DNA of 44,466 bases from Nostocales cyanobacterium LEGE 12452 (GCA_015206945.1 JADEXV010000033.1:1-44466); one strand, 5' to 3'; shown: positions 1 to 9,447, counted from the first letter of the stretch. Made by a program: numbers and translations. Notes: generated from the letters alone by a model not told the origin.

Positions 1-73
1 GGGGAGAAGAGAAGTTGTACTAAGTTCCGTCTGCTCCCCTGCCCCTCTGCTTCTTGTACCCCATAGCTACTAT

Positions 74-400
74 CTACTGAACAACCAAGTGGATATTTTG
101 CAATTGACACTTCGCCTCAGCTGTACCCAGGCGTTCGATTACCTGTTCGGCGCTCATTAGACGCTTGAGTACTACTTGACCGATGGTTTCACTACCAATT
201 ACTGGTGTTGTTGGCTTCACTTCCACGGTTAAAACGGCTTCTTCAACTCGATAAAGCCAGAGCAATTCATTTTCTTCGACTATACAAATATTCATTCGCT
301 GAATATCTGGTTGGCGTCGCCATGCAGTTATTTGCCAGAGTCCATCAGATGCCCAGACTCTTGCAACTGCCCATCCCTCAGATAGAAAGAAATACTTCAC
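74..400 (-). CDS. Conserved hypothetical protein, 108 aa
   Basis: A small soluble protein with no signal peptide or membrane segment. It starts MKYFFLSEGW and is rich in Trp near the N-terminus (residues 10-28), followed by a mixed alpha/beta region. I do not recognise a family with a known function. The composition is that of a real cyanobacterial protein and no better ORF overlaps it; the plus-strand ORF at 205-408 looks like its shadow. The stop lies just inside a C/T-rich tandem-repeat stretch at the window edge (1-73). No operon partner is visible; the next gene is more than 500 bases away on the other strand. Confidence 0.6.
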   Translation of the reverse strand: MKYFFLSEGWAVARVWASDGLWQITAWRRQPDIQRMNICIVEENELLWLYRVEEAVLTVEVKPTTPVIGSETIGQVVLKRLMSAEQVIERLGTAEAKCQLQNIHLVVQ

Positions 401-893
401 GGTCTTAGTCTCACTATTTCGACTTTCAATCTGCTGTTAACAATATCGCGATCGCTTTAGTCGCTGATGTTCAAACACTCTTCTTTTTGACAATACAGCC
501 AATCTTGACGATAAACCGCTCTATCGGGGTCTGTTATCAAGCAGCAACAGGTAAAATCTCAACGTATACTACTTGGGCTAAGGTGAAACCTTACCAAGAC
601 CTATTTTTCCAGTAACTATGAATTTAAGACAAATTTTACCAATGTTGAAAATTTTAATTAAATAAAAACCTTTCAATACTTAACAATTCTTAAATATCAA
701 ATTATGTATTTTATCAATGATTTTTTGTAACCAAATAGTGCATAGGTGTAGACATCGTACAGTAGCAATAAACTTAATTATGAAGTTGAGTATCCGCCAA
801 ATTTTTGATTTAGATGGCTACGGAGTATTCCATCGAAACAAAAACTGCTATAAATTGTGAAGATTCAGCATAACAGTCACAAATGTAGTAGAA
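401..893. other. Intergenic region, 493 nt
   Basis: AT-rich spacer between the divergently transcribed 108-aa gene and the ABC binding protein. It must hold both promoters. I see no ORF of convincing composition, no tRNA and no strong hairpin. One GCGATCGC site lies near 448. Confidence 0.5.
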
Positions 894-926
894 TTGCTGA
901 CCGCTGATATCAAATATATTACTGCC

Positions 927-2579
927 ATGACCTGGTTTTCCTTGTCCGTGAAACGGTGGGGTCGGATTACACAATTCCTATCTTTGTTCTGTTTATGTTT
1001 ATTTTTGGTTGTTAGTTGCGCTCCTCGTCCGCAGCCACCTACGCCGCCATCTGGTTCTGTAAATACCCCTACAGGTGATGGTCGTATTACTATCGGTACA
1101 ACAGCGAAGCCAAGAACCCTCGATCCGGCTGATGCTTATGAGTTAGCATCTTTAGGTTTGGTGTTTAATATGAGCGATCGCCTCTATAATTACGAACCAG
1201 GAAGCACCGAAATTAAACCCCAACTAGCTACAGGATTACCCAAAGTCAGTCAAGACGGCTTAACTTATACCATTCCCTTACGTCAGGGAGTAGTTTTTCA
1301 CGATGGAACTCCCTTCAACGCTCAAGCAATGGCCTTTACCATCCAACGCTTTATTGAAAATAAAGGAAAACCCTCATTCTTACTAGCTGATATAGTAGAT
1401 TCGATAAAACCGACAAGCGAGTATGAGTTGACAATCAAGCTGAAAAAGGCCTTTGCAGCTTTTCCCTCACTGCTGGCATTTCCTGGAATTTGTGCCGTTT
1501 CTCCAAAAGCTTACGAAGTCGGCGCTGGTAAATTCAAGCCGAATATTTTTGTGGGAACTGGTCCTTACAAATTAGGACAGTATGGTACTGATTCCATCCG
1601 ATTTGATGTGTTTGATAAATATTGGGGAGAAAAACCAGTTAACAAGGGTGTTAATCTCCAAATTCAAACTAGTCCAGTTAATTTGTTTAATGCTTTTCGT
1701 ACAGGTGCAGTCGATGTAGCTTATCTGTCGCTGCAACCAGATCAAAATCGGAGTTTGGAAGAAGGTGGTAAAAAAGGGGATTGGCAAGCGATCGCAGCTG
1801 AAGGTAGTGTAGTAAGTTATCTGGTATTAAACCGGAATCAAAAGCCTTTAGATAAATTAGAGGTAAGACAAGCGATCGCATCCATAATTGACCGTCCACT
1901 TTTAAACGAGCGAGTGTTACTTGGTCAAGCAGATCCGCTTTATAGCATGATTCCCACGACGTTTAAAGTTTCTGTGCCATTATTCAAAGATAAATATGGC
2001 GATGCTAACTTCGATCAAGCTAAAAAATTATTAACTACTGCTGGCTTCTCCAAAGAAAATCCTGCAAAAGTGCAAGTTTGGTATCCTTCTAGTTCACCTA
2101 CTCGGAGTTTGGCAGCACAGACACTCAAATCCCTTGTGGATGTCAAAATGGATGGAATACTGCAATTTGAAGTTACTCAAGCGGAAGGGCCTGCCTTCTT
2201 TAAAGACATTGCCAAGGGTTTGTATCCGGCAGCTTTACTTGATTGGTATCCAGACTTTTTAGATCCAGATAATTACGTCCAACCATTTTTATCTTGTGAC
2301 AAAGGTTCCGCGGCTAAAGGATGCGAAGATGGAGGCAGTCAAACTCAGGGTTCGTTCTACTATAACGAAACCATAAATAAATTGATTGATGGGCAACGCA
2401 AAGAACAAAATCCCGAAGCGCGTCAGAAAATTTTTACCGAAATTCAAACGCAAGTTACTACTGATGTACCTTACGTTCCCTTATGGCAAAACAAAGACTA
2501 TGTATTTGCCCGAAATGGTGTTAATGGCGTGAAACTTAACCCTACCCAAATTTTGCTTTACCAGACACTTAAAAAGTAG
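927..2579 (+). CDS. ABC transporter substrate-binding lipoprotein, oligopeptide/dipeptide family 5
   Basis: Periplasmic, membrane-anchored solute-binding protein of the peptide/nickel/opine class. The N-terminus has Lys/Arg, a hydrophobic stretch and a lipobox LVVSC, so lipid attachment at that Cys is expected, followed by a Pro-rich linker. The body carries family-5 signatures: the TLDPADAYE segment, YxxxPLRQGVVFHDGTPFNA, GTGPYKL and a C-terminal region with DWYPDFLDPDNY. The frame can be extended to a TTG at 894; I prefer the ATG at 927 because it puts a normal signal peptide at the start. Total about 550 aa, usual for the family. A DppB-type permease follows 151 nt downstream, so this is the binding component of that importer. 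The substrate cannot be told from sequence. Confidence 0.9.
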   Translation: MTWFSLSVKRWGRITQFLSLFCLCLFLVVSCAPRPQPPTPPSGSVNTPTGDGRITIGTTAKPRTLDPADAYELASLGLVFNMSDRLYNYEPGSTEIKPQLATGLPKVSQDGLTYTIPLRQGVVFHDGTPFNAQAMAFTIQRFIENKGKPSFLLADIVDSIKPTSEYELTIKLKKAFAAFPSLLAFPGICAVSPKAYEVGAGKFKPNIFVGTGPYKLGQYGTDSIRFDVFDKYWGEKPVNKGVNLQIQTSPVNLFNAFRTGAVDVAYLSLQPDQNRSLEEGGKKGDWQAIAAEGSVVSYLVLNRNQKPLDKLEVRQAIASIIDRPLLNERVLLGQADPLYSMIPTTFKVSVPLFKDKYGDANFDQAKKLLTTAGFSKENPAKVQVWYPSSSPTRSLAAQTLKSLVDVKMDGILQFEVTQAEGPAFFKDIAKGLYPAALLDWYPDFLDPDNYVQPFLSCDKGSAAKGCEDGGSQTQGSFYYNETINKLIDGQRKEQNPEARQKIFTEIQTQVTTDVPYVPLWQNKDYVFARNGVNGVKLNPTQILLYQTLKK

Positions 2580-2582
2580 TCA

Positions 2583-2612
2583 TTGGTCATTAGTCATTAG
2601 TCATTAGTAATA
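2583..2612. repeat. Short tandem repeat, 7-bp unit (CATTAGT)
   Basis: Four consecutive near-identical heptamers (CATTGGT, then CATTAGT three times) directly after the binding-protein stop codon. Heptameric STRRs of this kind are typical between genes of heterocystous cyanobacteria; a similar one closes the window at 44428-44450. Confidence 0.75.
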
Positions 2613-2730
2613 ACTGTTGACTATTGACTTTTGACTATTCGATAAAAAAACTTCTTGTTCAATATCTATCTATTTGATAGCTAAAATAGTTCCTAAAAGT
2701 GCTTTGTGAATATTAAACTTTAAATTACTT

Positions 2731-3756
2731 ATGTCTCGTTCTAAAGCTTTACAGTATTACATTGTTTCTCGGTTGCTTCTTGCGCCACTTCAACTATTAA
2801 CGATTATCACTATTGTATTTCTCTTGTTAAGAGCAACACCAGGAGATCCAGCAGATGCAATTCTTGGGGGACGTGCGCCAGAAGCAGCTAAAGAAGAATT
2901 GCGAAAACAACTCGGTTTAAATCTTCCCTTGTGGCTACAGTATCTAACTTATTTGGGAAGCATACTGCGCTTTGACTTGGGAACCTCTTTAATGAGTCGC
3001 GGACAAAATGTTTGGGATATCATTGGGCAATATTTCCCGGCGACGGTGGAGTTAGCAGTATGTAGTATGGCGGTTGCACTCATCGCCGGTATTGCGGTTG
3101 GGACTCTTTCGGCTTCCCGCCCTGGGACATATTTTGATGTCGGCGGGCGCTTGTTTGGTATCATCACCTACGCACTTCCCATGTTTTGGGCGGGAATGCT
3201 TTTGCAGTTGATTTTCTCAGTCCAACTGGGTTGGTTTCCTAATTCCAACCGCTTTCCGCCTAATCTGCCTGCTCCCACTACTGTGACTGGATTGTATACA
3301 ATTGATAGCCTACTCGGTGGAAATTTCACTCAGTTTTTCACATCTTTGCACCATCTTGCCCTACCGAGTCTCACACTAGGAATTTTGCTCAGTGGAATTT
3401 TTGAGCGAATTGTGCGAGTGAATTTAAAACAAACGTTGCAAGCCGATTATGTAGAAGCTGCTAGAGCCAGAGGTATTGGTGAAAATAAGATTTTAGCCTC
3501 CCATGCCTTAAAGAATGCTCTAATCCCAGTAATTACAGTGTTAGGATTAACTTTTGCTTCTCTGTTGGGTGGGGCGATTTTGACAGAGGTAACATTTTCT
3601 TGGCCTGGTTTGGCTAATCGATTGTATCAAGCGATCGCAGATCGTGATTATCCCACAGTCCAGGGAGTACTCGTCTTTTTTGGTGCGATCGTTGTAAGTG
3701 CTAGTATTTTAATTGATATTTTAAATGCTTATGTAGACCCGCGAATTCGTTATTAA
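2731..3756 (+). CDS. ABC transporter permease, DppB/OppB type
   Basis: Integral inner-membrane permease of a peptide-type importer, 341 aa. A first transmembrane helix near residues 15-35 is followed by the periplasmic RATPGDPADAILGG segment that is characteristic of DppB-type subunits. The central BPD_transp region carries the cytoplasmic coupling loop EAARARGIGENKIL (about residues 240-255), which docks the ATPase. It ends LNAYVDPRIRY, the usual end of the family. It lies 151 nt downstream of the binding protein on the same strand. Its expected partner, the DppC-type permease, is found at 5301-6416 on the opposite strand, which is unusual. No ATP-binding subunit is present. Confidence 0.92.
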   Translation: MSRSKALQYYIVSRLLLAPLQLLTIITIVFLLLRATPGDPADAILGGRAPEAAKEELRKQLGLNLPLWLQYLTYLGSILRFDLGTSLMSRGQNVWDIIGQYFPATVELAVCSMAVALIAGIAVGTLSASRPGTYFDVGGRLFGIITYALPMFWAGMLLQLIFSVQLGWFPNSNRFPPNLPAPTTVTGLYTIDSLLGGNFTQFFTSLHHLALPSLTLGILLSGIFERIVRVNLKQTLQADYVEAARARGIGENKILASHALKNALIPVITVLGLTFASLLGGAILTEVTFSWPGLANRLYQAIADRDYPTVQGVLVFFGAIVVSASILIDILNAYVDPRIRY

Positions 3757-4175
3757 GCTGTTTGAGATTTTGTTAATCTTCTTGATAAATCCCACTGGGA
3801 GCATCTCAGTTTTGCAAATACACCCTAAATCTGACCCCCCCTTGGTAAGCAGGGCTGATTCATTCGATGTCTTAGGGATTTTGTCAAGAGTATGAGTCAG
3901 AAATTTGCTTGAGTGGGAAAAAGAAAAACTACCACCTTAACCAGCAAATTTAAGTGCGTTCACCATTTTCTTGCCCAATCAGATTTTTTAGTCACCTGTC
4001 TTTTTTGCTTGAAACGCTTGTAAATCAGCGCCTTTTAGGGAATGAAACAGCCCTGCCTTGGTAAGGGGGGAAACAAGATTTATGCTCCCTCTCCGATACT
4101 TTGGAGAGGGTTGGGGTGAGGTTTATTTAAAGAGCTTTCTACAAAAGTGAGATGCTTTTAAACAGAAGACTAAAA
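3757..4175. other. Convergent intergenic region, 419 nt, rich in inverted repeats
   Basis: No coding sequence is seen. It contains a MITE-like segment (separate entry) and an 8-bp perfect hairpin CCCTCTCC/GGAGAGGG at 4087-4110 that could terminate either of the two convergent genes. Confidence 0.5.
3835..4070. repeat. MITE-like segment with inverted ends
   Basis: The arms GCAGGGCTGATTCATT (3849-3864) and AATGAAACAGCCCTGC (4041-4056) are inverted with 15 of 16 positions matching, each bordered outside by a run of six or seven C or G (3835-3841, 4065-4070). The internal 176 nt encode no protein that I can see. Size and structure fit a non-autonomous element or its remnant; I see no convincing target duplication. 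Confidence 0.45.
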
Positions 4176-4721
4176 TTACCGTTCAACATCTAAGTCAAAG
4201 TAAAAACTAGGATCAACAATTCTGTTGCTGTCAACATATTTGATAATGGGTATGCTAACTCCGTGCTGTCCTGATGATTGCAGCGTCCAAGTTTTTTGAA
4301 AGCTACCAATATGATGACAAGCGGCATTAATTGGAAAGGGAATACGAGTAAAAAGAGGATTTTTATACCCCGTAACCCCATTTTCAAAGAAATATCCTTT
4401 AACTTCTACTCTATTGACTCGAGCTTGAGATGGTATGCAATAATTGAGGCTTGAGATTCTTAGAGTATCTCCAGATTTGAGAAATAGGCGATCGCCTTTT
4501 CTCACTTGCTGAGGCTCATCGCTATTAATCTGCACTGTAAGATTATCAATGCATACCTTTGTAAGACTCATTTTGTCACATGTTATAGAAGTGGCGGTGA
4601 TAGTGGGCTTTGATTCTGAAGAAGATTTTTCATTTTCAATTAACGCAGGTGCTACCGTAGCTACTATGGCGCCTGTTGCAGCCATGAGAGCAAGTACAAC
4701 TTGTTCTTTAAAAGTTGCCAT
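4176..4721 (-). CDS. Hypothetical exported or membrane-anchored protein, 181 aa
   Basis: Not recognised. The N-terminus has a hydrophobic stretch (about residues 8-28, rich in Ala and Val) that can act as a signal peptide or anchor, so most of the protein is probably periplasmic. The remaining part is beta-rich with five Cys residues (two at about 48 and 57 and three further on), possibly forming disulfides. It contains a segment VRKGDRLFLKSGDTLRI that resembles a small beta-sandwich. It sits alone between two permease genes of the ABC importer; nothing shows that it belongs to the transporter. The start ATG is preceded by a purine-rich AGGAATAAAA. Confidence 0.6.
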   Translation of the reverse strand: MATFKEQVVLALMAATGAIVATVAPALIENEKSSSESKPTITATSITCDKMSLTKVCIDNLTVQINSDEPQQVRKGDRLFLKSGDTLRISSLNYCIPSQARVNRVEVKGYFFENGVTGYKNPLFTRIPFPINAACHHIGSFQKTWTLQSSGQHGVSIPIIKYVDSNRIVDPSFYFDLDVER

Positions 4722-5300
4722 TTTATTCCTACATTCAGAAAGCTGTTTACTTTGATCGAGTGATACTTAATCATCAGTTTTTATTTCTGCTCTAAGTCAT
4801 CCCTTAAACAGGGATAACAGGAATTTAGTGGTTATTACAACCATTGACAAGCGATCGCTTATCTTATCTTTTCAGTTTACTCGTATTTTGGGATTGAATC
4901 AAAAATCTGTCAATTATCTGTAGAGATGCTTTTGGGTTTCTTAATTTATTGGTTGCTCAAAGGCTTTGCTATTGTTAGCCGAATCTATAAGTAAACGAAC
5001 CTTAATTTCATGGTAAAACTCCTCTTGAAATCGCTCTACTTTCGATTGAGCCGAGAGTAGTAGTAAGCTAATCGGCATTTAAGTTGCATCAAAACAGGGC
5101 TTCAGCCCTTACTACAAGCGAATCATTCTCGAAAAATGAATGAAGAGAAGATTAGCTTAGCGCACAGAAAACGCTAACTAGGTGACTGTATTCAGACTCG
5201 TGGTACCCCTACTGCCGATTCATTTGTTGCAAAGATTTTTAGAAGTGGTTTCGGCAACTACAAAAGCTATTTCGGCGGCTACAAAAGCTATTTTGAGGGC
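4722..5300. other. Intergenic region, 579 nt
   Basis: Contains a possible 45-codon ORF (separate entry), a Nostoc-type hairpin GGGCTTCAGCCC at 5098-5109, and two tandem copies of a 21-nt unit ending CTACAAAAGCTA at 5249-5290. No RNA gene is recognised. Confidence 0.45.
4941..5078 (-). CDS. Possible small ORF, 45 aa, or gene remnant
   Basis: An ATG at 5078 opens a 45-codon frame ending in TAA at 4941. The product starts MPISLLLLSA and is mostly charged and helical afterwards (KVERFQEEFYHEIKVRLL). Composition is protein-like, but there is no clear ribosome binding site and I recognise no family. It may be a decayed piece of a longer gene. Confidence 0.22.
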   Translation of the reverse strand: MPISLLLLSAQSKVERFQEEFYHEIKVRLLIDSANNSKAFEQPIN

Positions 5301-6416
5301 TTATCTTCTTAAACTACGAGGATCGAGTGCATCTCTCAGCCCATCACCAAGTAAGTTGAATGCCAACACTGTGAGAATAATCAGCACAGCCGGTGGCCAA
5401 ATTAACCAAGGTTGCAACACCAAGATTGAAGCATTACTAGCCAGAGAAAGCATATTTCCCCAAGAAGGGTCTGGTTGTTGAATACCCAAACCGATGAGAC
5501 TCAGTATCGCCTCTGCACCAATAAAGCTGGGAATTGCAAGAGTCGCAGAGATAACTACATAACTAGCCGTTTGCGGTAAAACGTGGCGGACAATGATATA
5601 AATTGGGTTCGCGCCCATTGCACGCGCTGCTTGGACAAATTCTCGCTCTTTAAGTGATAGTACCTGTCCCCGAATAACCCGTGCTAAACCAGCCCAGCTA
5701 ATAACCGAAGTAATCACCACAATCAGCAAAAAGCGTTGAGTACTACTTAAACCTGCTGGTAAGACTGCACCCAATGTCACCAAAAGATAAATACTAGGGA
5801 AAGTCATTAGCACTTCTGCCAAGCGCATAATCAGGCTATCAGTCACACCGCCGAAATAGCCAGAAATTCCCCCGATAAGCAAACCGAGGGGATAGGTAAT
5901 GATAATGCCAAAAATCCCGATGAACATACTGATGCGACCGCCATGCAGCAAGCGACTAAATTGGTCGCGGCCTTGGTCATCAGTGCCCAAAATATTGACT
6001 TTGACGCCACTTGTTGTGCCAAATAAATGCCAATTTAAGGGGATACCACCAAAGATTGTGACTTCATCCCACTTCGGCGGTAGTGGGAAACTCATCTGCA
6101 ACAATCGATATTCTGGCCCGGAGACAAATAGACGCAGGGGCGAAGGCTTTGTCGAGTCTACAATGAGTTTGCGATCGCCTGTATCTAAATTCGTATCTCC
6201 CTGAGTCGTCGGATAAACATAAGGCCCAATAAACTGCCCTGACTGAGAAACCCAGTGTATCTTAGTTGGTGGCAGCAGTGAACCATTAGGCTGTGAAGCA
6301 TAGGGGTCATAAGGAGCTACGAAATCAGCTGCAATTACTCCTATATAGAAAATTAACAGCAAAATTGCCCCAAAGCGTGCCAAAGGATTTTTCTTAAGTC
6401 GTCGCCACCAATCCAT
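5301..6416 (-). CDS. ABC transporter permease, DppC/OppC type
   Basis: Second inner-membrane subunit of a peptide-type ABC importer, 371 aa. It starts MDWWRRLKKNPLA, the usual DppC cytoplasmic N-terminus, followed by one transmembrane helix and a periplasmic segment with the hallmark LGTDDQGRDQFSRLLHG. The coupling loop EFVQAARAMGANPIYII and the family motif SLIGLGIQQPDPSWGNML are present. It is longer than the usual 280-300 aa because about 90 residues are inserted between the first helix and the GTDDQGRD motif (roughly residues 40-140). It lies on the strand opposite to the DppB-like gene, so the two permeases are not in one operon although they probably work together. Confidence 0.9.
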   Translation of the reverse strand: MDWWRRLKKNPLARFGAILLLIFYIGVIAADFVAPYDPYASQPNGSLLPPTKIHWVSQSGQFIGPYVYPTTQGDTNLDTGDRKLIVDSTKPSPLRLFVSGPEYRLLQMSFPLPPKWDEVTIFGGIPLNWHLFGTTSGVKVNILGTDDQGRDQFSRLLHGGRISMFIGIFGIIITYPLGLLIGGISGYFGGVTDSLIMRLAEVLMTFPSIYLLVTLGAVLPAGLSSTQRFLLIVVITSVISWAGLARVIRGQVLSLKEREFVQAARAMGANPIYIIVRHVLPQTASYVVISATLAIPSFIGAEAILSLIGLGIQQPDPSWGNMLSLASNASILVLQPWLIWPPAVLIILTVLAFNLLGDGLRDALDPRSLRR

Positions 6417-6494
6417 AGTAGTTAGGAGTTATAAGTTAGGAGTTATGAGTTATTTAAGTTTTTATCTTAATTCATAACTCATGATTAATAATTT

Positions 6495-6555
6495 TTAACT
6501 CCTAAACTCCTAACTCCTAACTCCTAACTCCCAACTCTTAACTCCCAACTGCTAA
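6495..6555. repeat. Short tandem repeat, 7-bp unit (ACTCCTA), entering a CDS
   Basis: About eight heptamers of the ACTCCTA/ACTCCCA type. A partner array in the opposite sense (TTAGGAGTTA) lies at 6421-6447, so the spacer can fold back. The array runs past the stop codon of the HD-domain gene (6538-6540) and forms its last codons. Confidence 0.75.
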
Positions 6556-7419
6556 CTTCTCCAAATACCGCTGCTGTTCTTCCTGTTGTTTTTCATGTTC
6601 CACAACAAACACGTTTGAGTAGAGATTAGCGAGAATTTGTTTTCCCTGTTGTGTCAATGATAAGTAATGCAGTCCTTCTTGGATATAGGGATATACGCCA
6701 TTCCAGTAAAACTTAGCGTAGTTGTTACGTAAATCGGCGGGGGTTTTATAGCCCAAAACTTTGTTTACACCAGTTTCTTCAAATTCGTAAAATAAAGAAG
6801 TAATTTTCTTCAGGTAACGCGGGTCGCTTAGTTGACCAATCAAATCAGCAGCACGGACTAATCCTGCAAAGCACTTTGTATCTTGATGATCTTCCGCCGC
6901 AGGCACTGGAAATCGAGTCAATTCAATATTGCTCTTAATTGCCTCAGCATCGATTAACTTGTGACCTCCAAAACGCTCATCAATAAACAGCTTGGCTCTA
7001 TCAACATGATACGGCGTCAAACTGGCATCAGAAGCGCCAGCAGCCACAGAAATCATTCTGCCATTTTTACCTGTGGCATATAAGTTTGCTGTTTCTCGGT
7101 CTTGCCGACAAACCCCTTTAACGTAGCCAATATCGTGACACACTAAGGAAATAATACAATGCAACCAGTCTTCACTCGAAACACCGCCTTCCCTGATATG
7201 TTTGCCACGTAAAATTTCTTGCCCCACTAGGGCGACTAGGACTGTATGTTCAACATTGTGATAAAGGGCGTCGCTATTGGCAATGTTTTCCAAAGCCATG
7301 TTACCTGCCCAGGCGATAATATCCTGATAATCATTTTTAAAGCAGCCATAAGTGCGACGGTAGCCGTCTCGAATTTCATTTACAAAGGCATCAATTAAAA
7401 TTTCAGTGGCATTGAACAT
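6538..7419 (-). CDS. HD-domain metal-dependent phosphohydrolase
   Basis: Soluble protein of 293 aa with an HD-type metal-binding core: H54 and H58 in YHNVEHT, then H95-D96 in the CHDIGYVKG motif, and a downstream helical region. Such proteins hydrolyse phosphate esters, often of nucleotides; the substrate cannot be deduced. No sensor or output domain is fused. The C-terminus ends LAVGS, encoded by the start of a heptameric repeat array, so the original end of the protein may have differed. It stands alone, upstream of the STRR and head to tail with the DppC-like gene about 120 nt further on. Confidence 0.8.
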   Translation of the reverse strand: MFNATEILIDAFVNEIRDGYRRTYGCFKNDYQDIIAWAGNMALENIANSDALYHNVEHTVLVALVGQEILRGKHIREGGVSSEDWLHCIISLVCHDIGYVKGVCRQDRETANLYATGKNGRMISVAAGASDASLTPYHVDRAKLFIDERFGGHKLIDAEAIKSNIELTRFPVPAAEDHQDTKCFAGLVRAADLIGQLSDPRYLKKITSLFYEFEETGVNKVLGYKTPADLRNNYAKFYWNGVYPYIQEGLHYLSLTQQGKQILANLYSNVFVVEHEKQQEEQQRYLEKLAVGS

Positions 7420-7989
7420 ATCTGCTTACTCTGGTAAATACCAATTTTTTATTGATTTGATTGATTTCAAAATTCCCTAATCAAGGCCACCCTTGCTGGA
7501 ATTTAAGGCAATGGAGTTTGCTCCTTTGTAACTCACGTATAGCTCTAGACGCTAGCTTTATCTATGCCTGGATGCATGGCTTCCTGGCAACATCAAGGCT
7601 TTAGAGGAATGATTGATTAGGTGTAAAGAATAATTTACTGGTGTACCAAGGTACATAAATACTTTCGATTCTAATTAGATAAATCTAGATGAGCTATATT
7701 AGTTTTTCATACCTAAGCATTGGTTGGCAGTGATCTAAATACAGATGGTGTGTGACATAGAGTAGCTCTATGAGATGAGAGGATTTTTTATATCATAATC
7801 TACATAAAATTTATTATCATTTGTCCAGTCGTAATTTCTCTTAGTGACAAAGTTGTATTATATACTTTTGCAGATGAAAGACATTTACTATGAAATGCGT
7901 CATAGTTGATATCGAAGTAAATCAGTTTCAAGTTTTTTTAAGAAAATACCAAGATTTGGTATGCATAGACAGAAAGTAGAGGTGTAACT
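7420..7989. other. Divergent intergenic region, 570 nt
   Basis: AT-rich spacer between the HD-domain gene and the efflux adaptor, expected to hold both promoters. I see no ORF of convincing composition, no tRNA-like fold and no strong terminator. Confidence 0.45.
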
Positions 7990-9447
7990 GTGAGCGATGA
8001 AAGTCTTTCAGAAGTCGAGGTGGAAGAAGCTATAACCTCTGAAGATAGGAATTTTTTAAGCAAATCAGATCAAAAACTAACCAGGGTATGGTTGAAACCA
8101 TTATTCTTGGGTACTGGTTTAGGAATTGCGATCGCCTTGGTTGGGATGAGTGTATTAAATCGTTTTCCATCCCGTCAACAAAACGTGGTGGCGGATAAAA
8201 AAGTTAACCCAGCGATGACTGTTACTATCGCCACAGTAGAAACCGCCCGTGTTGTCCGTACACTCAAAACGACTGGGACTGTAGCCGCGAGTGATTTAAT
8301 TCCGGTGCTACCGCAAACAAACGGTTTACAAATCAAAAGCATCCCCGCAAATGTCAAAGAAGGAGCTTTTGTCAAACAAGGTCAAGTGTTGGCGGTGTTA
8401 GATGGTTCTATACTGCAAAACCAAATTAGCCAAGCAAAAGCAGATGTGGAATCGAAACAAGCAGATGTAGCATCCAAACAAGCTGATTTGGCATCCAAAC
8501 AGGCAGATTTGCTATCAAATAAAGCAATAGTCCAGCAAAGACAAGCCGATTTAGCTCAAGCTAAGGCGAGGTTAGAGGAAGCAGGTAAGAATTATCAGCG
8601 CTATCAACAACTCGCTGATTCTGGGACGATTAGCAAACAAGAACTTGATACTCGTTCCTACAATGTGAAAACTGCCATCGAAGTTGTGAACCTGTCCCAA
8701 GAAAATGTGCGTAGTGCCCAGGCTAATATTGGCAGTGCCCAAGCCAATATTAATAACGCCCAAGCAATTATCAAAAAAGCCAAAGCCGATGTCAAAAGCA
8801 GTGCCGCTAAGGTGCAACAACTGCAAACTCAGTTGGGACAAACTGTAGTACGTGCGCCGGTTTCGGGAGTAATCGCCGAAAAACTCGCTAGAGTCGGGGA
8901 TGTCACTGGTGTACCGCCGCAAACCCAAGTGGGAACTGTGATTGGTGGCACACAAAAACTATTTTCGATTATCCGAGATGAAAAGCTAGAACTTCAGGCG
9001 AAGGTGCCCGAAACTCAACTAACTCAGGTGAAAATTGGCGCATCCGTCCAAGTTACTTCTGATGTCGATCGGCGGGTGCGATCGCAGGGACGAGTCAGAG
9101 ACATACAACCACAGCTGAACGATCAAAGACGGGAAGCGACAGTGAAAATTGACTTGCCGCCAACAACTTTACTGAAACCAGGAATGTTTGCTAGTGCTGC
9201 AATTACTACTGACTCAGGGATGAAAATGGTAGTGCCACAAAAAGCAGTGCAGTCCCAAGCTGACGCAAGTGTAATTGTATTCATCTTATCGAGTGAAAAT
9301 ACAGTCCGCAGCCAGAAAGTAGAGTTAGGAGATCCTGGCAATAACGACACAGTGGAAATCAAGAGTGGGTTACAGTTAGGCGATCGCGTTGTCGTTGATG
9401 GTGCAGGCTATCTCAAAGATGGCGATCGGGTTAGAGTTGCAAGTTGA
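7990..9447 (+). CDS. RND efflux periplasmic adaptor (membrane fusion protein, HlyD/AcrA type)
   Basis: 485-aa adaptor linking an inner-membrane RND pump to an outer-membrane channel. A cytoplasmic tail of about 35 residues and one transmembrane helix (about 37-57) precede the periplasmic part. Then come a lipoyl half-motif (GAFVKQGQVLAVLDG), a long coiled-coil hairpin (about 150-285) and the second half-motif (VVRAPVSGVIAEK), followed by beta-barrel and membrane-proximal domains. The hairpin contains seven-residue near repeats of the type KQAD(V/L)AS. The start is GTG at 7990, preceded by AGAGG at a good distance. No lipobox, so it is held by the helix. The pump gene follows 263 nt downstream. 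Confidence 0.9.
   Translation: MSDESLSEVEVEEAITSEDRNFLSKSDQKLTRVWLKPLFLGTGLGIAIALVGMSVLNRFPSRQQNVVADKKVNPAMTVTIATVETARVVRTLKTTGTVAASDLIPVLPQTNGLQIKSIPANVKEGAFVKQGQVLAVLDGSILQNQISQAKADVESKQADVASKQADLASKQADLLSNKAIVQQRQADLAQAKARLEEAGKNYQRYQQLADSGTISKQELDTRSYNVKTAIEVVNLSQENVRSAQANIGSAQANINNAQAIIKKAKADVKSSAAKVQQLQTQLGQTVVRAPVSGVIAEKLARVGDVTGVPPQTQVGTVIGGTQKLFSIIRDEKLELQAKVPETQLTQVKIGASVQVTSDVDRRVRSQGRVRDIQPQLNDQRREATVKIDLPPTTLLKPGMFASAAITTDSGMKMVVPQKAVQSQADASVIVFILSSENTVRSQKVELGDPGNNDTVEIKSGLQLGDRVVVDGAGYLKDGDRVRVAS
8441..8512 (+). repeat. Internal 21-bp repeats in the adaptor coiled coil
   Basis: Consecutive copies of a 21-nt unit (about GCAGATGTAGCATCCAAACAA) encode heptads of the coiled-coil hairpin. 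Such arrays can change length in steps of one heptad. Confidence 0.6.
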
